NCBI GenBank assembly: GCA_937900305.1 | Contig: CALCCV010000344.1 | Coordinates: 1 to 6,595, forward strand | DNA length: 6,595 nt | Reading direction: 5' to 3' | Source of the DNA: an uncultured Pseudobdellovibrionaceae bacterium | GTDB lineage: Bacteria; Bdellovibrionota; Bdellovibrionia; Bdellovibrionales; Bdellovibrionaceae | Part shown: in pieces, positions 1 through 5,227 of the stretch | Position numbering within the stretch: the first letter of the stretch is position 1 | How the letters are laid out: every line of letters starts with the position of its first letter | Notes under the pieces: generated by a model | Told to the model about the DNA's origin: nothing | Seen by the model: only the letters and a program-made list of their open reading frames with translations | Database searches by the model: none | Position numbers and translations under genes: made by a program

Positions 1-20
1 AATCATCCGACCTTACATTA

Positions 21-230
21 CTACCAGACAGATATTCCACGCGCATAACCCGTGGCGAAGGGTTGGTATTTGCTCCAAAGTCCCGGCTGGGGGCTCACTT
101 TGGTAATTTCACTCCCAGAGAAAGTTGGTGATACTCGAATTTTGGGCATAGCTCCGCCCTCCAGAATTTTTTTGCCGAAATTCTGACCTAAACTTTTTTT
201 TAAATTTTCGCGATTACATTTTCGACTCAA
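21..230 (-). CDS. Small hypothetical frame, possible frameshifted continuation of the integrase-like frame
   Basis: This is an open frame of 69 codons if the TTG at 230 is used. That TTG overlaps the stop of the preceding minus-strand frame (TTGA overlap). The same frame is also open further upstream, to about 260, so it could be the shifted continuation of the frame at 227-412. The first third is rich in Lys, Arg and Asn (SRKCNRENLKKS), and the rest has no motif I recognise. A better independent start is the ATG at 149. It follows a good Shine-Dalgarno (GGAGGGCGGAGCT then ATG) and would give a 42-residue basic peptide beginning MPKIRVSPTF. Two inverted repeats lie in the DNA: CCACG/CGTGG at 37-55 and CCAAAGT/ACTTTGG at 75-103. 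It may be noncoding. No function is proposed. Confidence 0.25.
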   Translation of the reverse strand: MSRKCNRENLKKSLGQNFGKKILEGGAMPKIRVSPTFSGSEITKVSPQPGLWSKYQPFATGYARGISVW

Positions 231-412
231 TTGATGCGGCTTATCCGCGCGCTTGGGATGTGACTGTGTTTTTTGAGGGGCAGGCGTTCAAGTTTCTTTT
301 TGCCATCAGGGAGAATGACCATCCGCCTTATTGCGAACTTGTCCCCATCCTTTGCCAGAAACCAGTTCTGTAGGTTTGACCCAGCAGGGTATTTTTTGTC
401 AGAGACGCCCAT
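227..412 (-). pseudogene. Integrase-like N-terminal fragment (61 residues), probably broken
   Basis: The ATG at 412 has an excellent ribosome site (GGAGG, then ATTT, then ATG), and the frame runs 61 codons to a TGA. The N-terminus (KKYPAGSNLQNWFLAKDGDK, then a basic PDGKKKLERLPLKKHSHI stretch) resembles the arm-binding N-termini of phage-type tyrosine recombinases as I remember them. That is pattern memory, not a search result. The catalytic R-H-R-Y domain, which would need about 250 more residues, is not visible here. After the HSHI stretch the frame soon ends, while the frame offset by two bases stays open into the 21-230 region, as expected after a frameshift. The location supports the reading: it starts about 140 bp downstream of the tRNA-fMet 3' end on the same strand, a common attachment site. 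A small DNA-binding or toxin/antitoxin-type protein is an alternative. Identity is tentative. Confidence 0.4.
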
Positions 413-463
413 AAATCCTCCATCAGACTTATCGGCCCATAACCCAAATACCCGCAGAACAAA

Positions 464-500
464 TGGTAACCAGTTACCAAAAATAGACTTTTGGTTACCA
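464..500. promoter_or_regulatory. Operator-like cluster of inverted TGGTAACCA motifs
   Basis: TGGTAAC-CA-GTTACCA at 464-479 is a perfect 7-bp inverted repeat with a 2-base centre. The motif recurs in the other orientation as TGGTTACCA at 492-500, the exact reverse complement of TGGTAACCA at 464-472. An alternative pairing is ACCAAAA (476-482) with TTTTGGT (489-495) around a 6-base loop. The cluster lies about 50-90 bp upstream of the integrase-like start at 412. That is where a repressor or arm-site-binding protein would act on a minus-strand promoter. The repeats are directly visible; the regulatory role is inferred. Confidence 0.4.
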
Positions 501-554
501 GATTTTGCGATTCATAGTTTTTGTTATTTTCTTAATGATTCCATCTAGTTAAGA

Positions 555-631
<77 letters not shown>

Positions 632-654
632 ACGTGAGTAACGACTAAGGATTC

Positions 655-683
655 AAGCTAGGCTTCTCCCAATCGATAGTCAA
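655..683 (-). promoter_or_regulatory. Candidate sigma70-type promoter for tRNA-fMet
   Basis: On the minus strand, TTGACT (678-683) is a good -35 element. It is followed after exactly 17 bases by TAGCTT (655-660), a weak -10. Transcription would start near 648, about 17 nt before the mature tRNA 5' end, a normal leader length. The -35 and spacing are good, but the -10 matches only three of six consensus positions. A better -10 (TATAAT, minus, 727-732) lies further upstream but has no matching -35. Confidence 0.4.
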
Positions 684-728
684 TCTTTCTTTGACGAGAT
701 AAAGACGCACTGGCTTCCGTTCTCTCAT

Positions 729-748
729 TATAGTGAACTATAGTGAAC
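729..748. repeat. Perfect tandem repeat, 2 x 10 bp (TATAGTGAAC)
   Basis: TATAGTGAAC occurs twice head to tail with no mismatch. The period is about one helical turn, so two bound proteins would sit on the same DNA face. The left copy overlaps a minus-strand TATAAT hexamer (727-732). It may be a regulatory site or a chance duplication by slippage. Confidence 0.6.
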
Positions 749-957
749 CAATGCTTTAATTTCACATTTTGTTTTCACACTTCGACGCATCCACTTTTAG
801 GGGCCGATGCATAGGAATCTGCGCTCCAATTTGCATAATATATATTGTGTCGGACGACAGGAAGGCATCTGTGTTTTTCTGATTTGTTCGATTTTTTTGC
901 ATCAGGATCCGTGGGCTCGAATATTTTTGCTGAAGATTGCCTAAGATTTTGATCGTA

Positions 958-986
958 TTGCCAGAGACAAATTCAGACTCTATGCT
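958..986 (+). promoter_or_regulatory. Candidate promoter for the M48 lipoprotein gene
   Basis: TTGCCA (958-963) and TATGCT (981-986) are separated by 17 bases, a good sigma70 spacing. The predicted start near 993 gives a leader of about 40 nt to the ATG at 1032. It would leave only about 9 nt before the in-frame ATG at 1002, so it also favours the downstream start. This is consensus matching by eye only. Confidence 0.4.
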
Positions 987-1031
987 GGGCAGAATTTCTC
1001 TATGCAGGATTTTTCCAAGAGGAGAGTTGAG

Positions 1032-1838
1032 ATGATTTCAAAAGTGAACTGTTTGAAAATGATGTTGATGGGAGCGCTGCTGGGAATGAGCGCGGGATGC
1101 GCGTCGACCACCGAGGAGGGTGCAATTGGTGTCGATCGCAAACAGCTTATGCTGGTTTCGTCAGAGCAGATGCAGCAGGTTTCGGCAGATGCGTATGAAA
1201 AGATGAAGACCGAGGCGAAAGGCAAAGGTCAACTCGATCGCAATGCTGCTCAGGTGCAGAGAGTGCAGGCGGTGGCGAATCGTCTGATTCCGCAAACGGG
1301 AGTTTTTCGAAAAGACGCTCCGGGGTGGAAGTGGGAAGTTCATGTAATGACCAGTGAAGAAGTGAATGCTTTCTGCATGCCGGGTGGAAAAATCATGTTT
1401 TACACCGGCATCATTGAAAAAATGAAACTCACGGATGGAGAAATAGCGGCCATCATGGGCCACGAAATGGCGCATGCTTTGCGAGAGCATGGCCGTGAGC
1501 AGATGTCGCGTGAAATGTTGAAGCAATACGGGGTTGGCATGCTCGTGAACTTCGGAGTTCTAAATGAGAACTATGCGCAGATGGTGGACACCGTCTCTGC
1601 ACTGACCATTTCACTCCCCCACGGCCGCAATCAAGAAAGCGAGGCGGATGAGATGGGCTTGGAACTGATGGCCCGTGCCGGTTATCCACCGCAGGATTCG
1701 GTGACATTGTGGCAGAAAATGAGCCAGCAAGGGGGCGGGACCTTAGAAATCTTGAGCACCCACCCGTCTGATGAAAAACGGATCGCCCGACTGCAGGAGC
1801 TGATTCCGAAAGTGCAGCCCCTGTATCACAAGATGTAA
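1032..1838 (+). CDS. M48 family zinc metalloprotease, putative lipoprotein (LoiP/BepA-like)
   Basis: A 268-residue protein. The ATG at 1032 is preferred over the in-frame ATG at 1002 because AGGAG lies 7 bases upstream and the signal sequence then begins cleanly. Residues 1-23 form a lipoprotein-type signal (MISKVNCLKMMLMGALLGMS then AGC) with Cys23 as the likely lipidated residue. The M48 peptidase domain follows: HEMAH at 144-148 (HExxH, two zinc ligands and the catalytic Glu), then ESEAD at 202-206 supplying the third zinc ligand. Near the C-terminus STHPSDEKR (242-250) matches the conserved segment whose His acts as a regulatory plug in BepA. There is no multi-spanning membrane region, so it is not HtpX- or Ste24-like. 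Family members degrade or help fold misassembled envelope proteins at the outer membrane. It converges on the Nfu gene with 57 bp between stops and no clear terminator. Family assignment is firm; substrate is unknown. Confidence 0.93.
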   Translation: MISKVNCLKMMLMGALLGMSAGCASTTEEGAIGVDRKQLMLVSSEQMQQVSADAYEKMKTEAKGKGQLDRNAAQVQRVQAVANRLIPQTGVFRKDAPGWKWEVHVMTSEEVNAFCMPGGKIMFYTGIIEKMKLTDGEIAAIMGHEMAHALREHGREQMSREMLKQYGVGMLVNFGVLNENYAQMVDTVSALTISLPHGRNQESEADEMGLELMARAGYPPQDSVTLWQKMSQQGGGTLEILSTHPSDEKRIARLQELIPKVQPLYHKM

Positions 1839-1895
1839 TCAGGTCGGGTTATTTTTATTTCAGGTCAGTTATTCAGAACGGCTATTCAGATCGAG

Positions 1896-2456
1896 TTAAA
1901 CCGTACGCACTTCGAGAATTTCGGGCAAAAGCTCTTTCATACGCACTTCGACTCCGTCTTTGAGAGTCGCCGTTGAACTAGGACAACCAGAGCAGCTGCC
2001 CTGGAGGCGAACAAAAACGATCCCATCGGCATATTTGGCGAAAACGATATCGCCGCCGTCCATTGCTACGATGGGACGAATATCGCGGGAGAGAATCGTT
2101 TTGATTTTGCCGACGAGCTCTGCATCCTTTTCATCAAACTCTTCAGAACCACCGCGCGGTGTGAGCGGTAAAGAGTCCATCAGTACGGGTTCACCTGAAT
2201 CGATATGCTCTTGGATAAGGCCCTTGAGTGGCTCTGCGAGCACATCCCAATCCACCCACTCCTGTTTGGTGACCGAAATAAAATCAGAGCCCAGGTAGAT
2301 TTTGCTGGTCCACGGAAAGCCGAAAATTTTTGCAGCTAAGGGTGAAATTTCGGCCTCGGAAGGCGAGTTCATCTCGTGACCTGCCGCCATCGGGAGTTGA
2401 AAGTTAAATTGAAATTTGAGAGTGGCTGGATTGGGAGTGTTTTCGATGGTTATCAT
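1896..2456 (-). CDS. Nfu/NifU-type iron-sulfur cluster scaffold protein
   Basis: A 186-residue protein with two domains. Residues 1 to about 95 match the Nfu N-terminal domain: the start MITIENTPNPATLKF is typical, and IFGFPWTSKIYLGSDFISVT is its core. Residues about 112-186 are the NifU C-terminal domain, with the cluster-binding CSGC (Cys155 and Cys158) in QGSCSGCPSSTATLK. The architecture is that of mitochondrial NFU1 and its bacterial relatives. It differs from E. coli NfuA, whose N-terminal domain is a degenerate A-type carrier. Such proteins hold a [4Fe-4S] cluster bridged between two subunits and pass it to late targets such as lipoate synthase. It is cytoplasmic. The ATG at 2456 is forced by family homology; the ribosome site is weak (AGGT about 12 bases upstream). 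No isc or suf genes are nearby in the window. It is divergent from the aldolase. Confidence 0.95.
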   Translation of the reverse strand: MITIENTPNPATLKFQFNFQLPMAAGHEMNSPSEAEISPLAAKIFGFPWTSKIYLGSDFISVTKQEWVDWDVLAEPLKGLIQEHIDSGEPVLMDSLPLTPRGGSEEFDEKDAELVGKIKTILSRDIRPIVAMDGGDIVFAKYADGIVFVRLQGSCSGCPSSTATLKDGVEVRMKELLPEILEVRTV

Positions 2457-2554
2457 CCGCGCAATTTACCTGAGTCTTTCGTCTCTGCCAAGCGTGTTAT
2501 GGTTGGCGAATGCTTGCCCCATGTAGAGAATTCGCATTAGATTTCTGCACTTCG

Positions 2555-2656
2555 ATGATTTGCAACGAGATCACCGAAAAGGATCTTGAAACGATCCTTG
2601 AAACGATCGCTGAACACGACCACCAAACGCTTGCGCACAAAGGAGAGATGAGATGA
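2555..2656 (+). CDS. Possible small leader ORF overlapping the aldolase start
   Basis: From the ATG at 2555 a frame of 33 codons runs to a TGA at 2654-2656. It overlaps the aldolase ATG at 2653 in an ATGA arrangement, the usual geometry of translational coupling. The frame is also open further upstream, and the ATG at 2510 would give 48 residues. The peptide is acidic and helix-like (ITEKDLETILETIAEHD). Its LETI duplication comes from a 12-bp tandem repeat at 2585-2608. Neither ATG has a good Shine-Dalgarno. A weak promoter-like pair (TTGCCC at 2514, TTAGAT at 2537, 17 apart) would make the 2555 start nearly leaderless. It may be a real leader peptide or a chance frame in the aldolase 5' region. 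No family recognised. Confidence 0.25.
   Translation: MICNEITEKDLETILETIAEHDHQTLAHKGEMR
2585..2608 (+). repeat. Perfect tandem repeat, 2 x 12 bp (CTTGAAACGATC)
   Basis: CTTGAAACGATC is repeated exactly twice, 45 bp before the aldolase start and inside the possible small frame. Its length is a multiple of three, so that frame stays open. It looks like a slippage duplication. Confidence 0.65.
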
Positions 2657-3576
2657 CACCTCGAGTAAGGGAGATTTTGAGCTGGTATGGAGCTGACAAC
2701 CCAGGAGTTTTGAGCAACATGGCTCGCGTGCTAAATCACGGCCGCCTCAAAGGCACTGGCAAGCTGGTCATTCTGCCCGTCGATCAAGGTTTTGAGCACG
2801 GCCCTGCCCGATCCTTTGCACTCAATCCCGATGGCTATGATCCCGCTTATCACATTGAACTCGCGATCGAGAGCGGGTGCAATGCCTACGCCGCACCCCT
2901 GGGGCCTATTGAAGCCGTCGCTCGGGATTACGCGGGGGAAATTCCTTTGATTTTGAAGATCAACAATTCAGACACCTTGTGGGGAAGTAAATCACCAATC
3001 AGTGCCCTCACGTCTTCGATCGACGATGCCTTGCGACTGGGCTGTCAGGGCATCGGCTTCACCATTTATCCCGGCAGCAGCGACCGTAAAACCATGTACG
3101 AGGAGATCGCCCACGCGTCGGCTCAGGCGAAGGCTGCAGGTTTGGTGGTTGTGATCTGGTCCTACGCTCGCGGTGAACAAATTTCCAAAGACGGCGAAAC
3201 AGCGATCGACGTTATCGCGTATTCAGCGCACATTGCTGCGCAGTTGGGAGCGCACTTCATCAAAGTCAAACCGCCAACGTCACACATCGAACAAGATGCC
3301 GCACGCAAGGTTTATGAAGCCCAAAATATCAAAGTCGCCACACTCGCTGATCGAACTCGCCACGTTGTGCAGTCTTGCTTCAATGGCAAACGCGTTGTGA
3401 TTTTTTCGGGTGGTGAAGCGAAAGGAACCGATCAATTGATCGCCGAAGTGCAACAGCTGGCGCAAGGCGGAGCCTTCGGGAGCATCATGGGTCGCAACGC
3501 TTTTCAACGTCCGAAAAAAGAAGCGATCGAACTTTTGCACCGAGTGATGGACACATTTAGTGGCGTGCCCCGCTAA
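2653..3576 (+). CDS. fbaB: Class I fructose-bisphosphate aldolase (DhnA/FbaB family)
   Basis: A 307-residue TIM-barrel aldolase of the archaeal/bacterial class I (DhnA) family, which cleaves fructose 1,6-bisphosphate to dihydroxyacetone phosphate and glyceraldehyde 3-phosphate without a metal. Visible family motifs are LVILPVDQGFEHGP (residues 38-51), LKINNSD (101-107), GIGFTIYPGS (133-142) and the beta-strand FIKVKPP (202-208). Lys204 is the likely Schiff-base lysine, by alignment to the IK motif of relatives such as LsrF. FSGGEAKG (251-258) and GSIMGRNAFQRP (276-287) form the phosphate-binding loops. The ATG at 2653 has AGGAG seven bases upstream; the ATG at 2648 is out of frame. It is cytoplasmic and acts in glycolysis or gluconeogenesis. 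lysS follows on the same strand after about 100 bp with no terminator, so co-transcription is possible. Related DhnA enzymes act on other sugar phosphates, but the full FbaB-like motif set favours the FBP enzyme. Confidence 0.93.
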   Translation: MTPRVREILSWYGADNPGVLSNMARVLNHGRLKGTGKLVILPVDQGFEHGPARSFALNPDGYDPAYHIELAIESGCNAYAAPLGPIEAVARDYAGEIPLILKINNSDTLWGSKSPISALTSSIDDALRLGCQGIGFTIYPGSSDRKTMYEEIAHASAQAKAAGLVVVIWSYARGEQISKDGETAIDVIAYSAHIAAQLGAHFIKVKPPTSHIEQDAARKVYEAQNIKVATLADRTRHVVQSCFNGKRVVIFSGGEAKGTDQLIAEVQQLAQGGAFGSIMGRNAFQRPKKEAIELLHRVMDTFSGVPR

Positions 3577-3594
3577 CCACCAGTTGCCAAGGAC

Positions 3595-3609
3595 CCGCGA
3601 ATGTCGCGG
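3595..3609 (+). other. Short GC hairpin between aldolase and lysS
   Basis: CCGCGA-ATG-TCGCGG is a perfect 6-bp stem with a 3-base loop. No T tract follows, so it is not an intrinsic terminator. It buries the in-frame ATG at 3601, one reason not to use that codon as the lysS start. It could stabilise or process a joint transcript. Confidence 0.4.
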
Positions 3610-3622
3610 TGGACCTCGCCAT

Positions 3623-3655
3623 CGCCTCGAAATCGCCTCGAAATCGAATCGAAAT
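3623..3655 (+). repeat. Tandem repeat, 3 x 11 bp in the lysS leader
   Basis: CGCCTCGAAAT occurs twice perfectly, followed by a third copy CGAATCGAAAT with two changes. It ends 20 bp before the lysS start codon. It lies outside the gene if the ATG at 3676 is used. Three 11-bp units equal eleven codons, so it does not break the upstream extension of the frame. Confidence 0.7.
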
Positions 3656-3675
3656 CTCACGAAAGGCTGCTCTCC

Positions 3676-5166
3676 ATGGAAAAACCCACAGATCCCGCCA
3701 ACGAAAATCCTCTGCGCGCCGAAAAACGAAAAAAATTGCACGCGCTGAAGGAAAAGGGATTGAATGTTTTTCCTCACAACTTTGAGCGCACGGCTTCCAC
3801 CGATGCCATCCACCGCGACTTTTCATCACTGGTGAGTGGTGAAAAAAAACCAGAGCAGATCTATCGCTTGGGTGGGCGTCTCATGACTTTGCGAGCAATG
3901 GGGAAGGCCAGTTTTTTCAATTTGCAAGACGGCTCGGGCAGCTTGCAAGTGTACCTTCGCAATGAAGAACTGACCCCCGATGACCTCTTCGCATTTGAGC
4001 ATGTGGACCTGGGAGACATCGTTGGGATCGAGGGATTTCCGTTTCGCTCGCAAAAGGGCGAGTTGAGTCTGCACGCGAAGTCGTTCAAGATTTTGACTAA
4101 GACGATTGAGCCCTTGCCAGAAAAATATCATGGCGTTCAAGATATTGAAATCAAGTATCGCCACCGGCACCTCGATCTGATCTCAGATCCCGATTCGCGC
4201 AACGTGTTTGTCACGCGATCGAAAATTATGAAAGAGATTCGCAATTTTTTTGATAGCCGCGGTTTTATGGAGGTCGAGACCCCCGTGTTGCAACCGATTT
4301 ACGGCGGCGCCTCGGCTCATCCCTTCACATCGCACCATCGGGCTCTGGATATGAAACTATTTCTGCGAATTTCACCCGAACTTTATTTGAAACGACTGAT
4401 CGTAGGTGGTTTTGAAAAAGTTTATGATTTGAATAAAAATTTTCGGAACGAAGGTATTGATCGGACTCACAATCCAGAATTCACGATGCTGGAATACTAT
4501 GAAGCTTACACGGACTACGAATACCAGATGAAGCAGTTTGAGGACGTGATTTGCCACTTGGCCAATACAATCAAGGGCTCTCTGAAATTCGACTATCAGG
4601 GCAAGGAGATTGACTTCACTCCGCCGTGGCGCCGGTTGCGCGTGATCGATGGTGTTCGCGAATACGCAGGCATTGATCCCGACAAGATGAAAGACGAAGA
4701 GCTTTTTAAATTCTGCCAAGAGAAGGGCGCTGGTTTTGCCAGCCAGCCCTCGCGCGGAGAAATGGTCATGGAGTTGTTTGAACTTTTTGCCGAGCAGCAC
4801 CTCTGGCATCCCACCATTGTGATGGATCACCCGGTCGAGATTTCACCACTGACAAAAGGTCATCGTCGAGACAAAGGTTATGTCGAACGCTTCGAGCCTT
4901 TCGCCGCTGGCATGGAGTTGGGCAATAGCTACACTGAGCTCAACGATCCCGAAGAACAGCGCGAGCGTTTGAAAGAGCAAGAGGCCAAACGAGGTAGCGA
5001 TGAAGAGGCTCACCCGATGGACGAAGACTTTATTTTGGCCATCGAATCTGGCATGCCCCCCACTGGCGGCGTGGGCATCGGTATTGAGCGGATCGTGATG
5101 TTGCTCACCAACCGACCCAGCATTCGCGATATCATTTTGTTTCCGACTATGAAATTTCGCGATTAA
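3676..5166 (+). CDS. lysS: Lysyl-tRNA synthetase, class II
   Basis: A 496-residue enzyme, close to the usual bacterial length of about 490-505, which charges tRNA-Lys with lysine using ATP. The start MEKPTDPANENPLRAEKRKK is chosen at 3676, with GAAAGG upstream. An in-frame ATG at 3601 would add 25 residues of low-complexity sequence encoded by tandem repeats and sits in a hairpin. The N-terminal OB-fold (about residues 62-140) binds the anticodon. The catalytic domain shows all three class II motifs: motif 1 around FFDSRGFMEVETPVLQP (191-207); motif 2 FRNEGIDRTHNPEFTMLEYY (256-275), with the ATP-binding Arg257 and Glu259; and motif 3 GGVGIGIERIVMLLTN (464-479), with Arg472, followed by PSIRDIILFP. 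No truncation or missing key residue is apparent. It is probably co-transcribed with the aldolase upstream. Confidence 0.98.
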   Translation: MEKPTDPANENPLRAEKRKKLHALKEKGLNVFPHNFERTASTDAIHRDFSSLVSGEKKPEQIYRLGGRLMTLRAMGKASFFNLQDGSGSLQVYLRNEELTPDDLFAFEHVDLGDIVGIEGFPFRSQKGELSLHAKSFKILTKTIEPLPEKYHGVQDIEIKYRHRHLDLISDPDSRNVFVTRSKIMKEIRNFFDSRGFMEVETPVLQPIYGGASAHPFTSHHRALDMKLFLRISPELYLKRLIVGGFEKVYDLNKNFRNEGIDRTHNPEFTMLEYYEAYTDYEYQMKQFEDVICHLANTIKGSLKFDYQGKEIDFTPPWRRLRVIDGVREYAGIDPDKMKDEELFKFCQEKGAGFASQPSRGEMVMELFELFAEQHLWHPTIVMDHPVEISPLTKGHRRDKGYVERFEPFAAGMELGNSYTELNDPEEQRERLKEQEAKRGSDEEAHPMDEDFILAIESGMPPTGGVGIGIERIVMLLTNRPSIRDIILFPTMKFRD

Positions 5167-5215
5167 ATTTGAGTTTTTGAATTCAGAGATTTGAAATTTT
5201 GGATTTAAATTCAAA
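5165..5215. repeat. AT-rich imperfect repeat between lysS and the rhodanese gene
   Basis: The short gap after lysS is built from variants of TTTGAATT and TTTGAAATTTT. TTTGAATT (5176-5183) and AATTCAAA (5208-5215) form a perfect 8-bp inverted repeat around a 24-base loop that itself contains a further copy. It is too AT-rich for a strong terminator stem. It may act as an upstream promoter element for the next gene, or it may be a copy of a dispersed repeat. Confidence 0.4.
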
Positions 5216-5227
5216 CATGAGGTGACC

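Larger units (their letters stand above)
632..1001. other. Intergenic region between divergent tRNA-fMet and the M48 gene
   Basis: About 370-400 bases without a convincing gene. The left end holds the candidate tRNA promoter and the right end the candidate promoter of the M48 lipoprotein gene. Between them are a tandem 10-bp repeat (729-748), an AT palindrome AATATATATT (837-846) and several T runs around 873-898. I see no stable hairpin followed by a T tract and no recognisable riboswitch or known small RNA. A small RNA cannot be excluded. Confidence 0.6.

Noticed and set aside
277..297. GGGGCAGG-containing segment similar to the tRNA-fMet 3' part (562-569), as a possible attachment-site copy
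   Set aside because: Only eight consecutive bases match, with a few scattered matches after them. It falls inside codons of the integrase-like frame, so chance is the better explanation.
273..548. Plus-strand frame of 91 codons opposite the integrase-like fragment
   Set aside because: It has no good ribosome site and no recognisable features, and the opposite strand has a strong Shine-Dalgarno and a plausible family resemblance.
1002..1031. Upstream ATG for the M48 protein
   Set aside because: It would put a charged ten-residue extension (including KRR) before the lipoprotein signal. AGGAG precedes the ATG at 1032, and the candidate promoter leaves almost no leader for 1002.
1161..1707. Minus-strand frames opposite the M48 gene, one of them His-rich
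   Set aside because: The His-rich stretch is the antisense reading of Met/Cys/Glu-rich plus-strand codons. The plus strand has a complete, recognisable protease.
1839..1895. Possible bidirectional terminator between the convergent M48 and Nfu genes
   Set aside because: There is a T-rich stretch and a repeated ATTCAGA, but I could not find a stable GC stem next to a T run on either strand.
3601..3675. Upstream in-frame ATG as the lysS start
   Set aside because: It lies in the loop of a GC hairpin without a Shine-Dalgarno. The added 25 residues come mainly from an 11-bp tandem repeat and exceed the normal LysRS N-terminus.
3280..3829. Two long minus-strand open frames opposite the aldolase end and lysS start
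   Set aside because: They lie antisense to two well-identified genes, show no motifs and have biased, mirror-image composition. They are shadows of the real coding frames.
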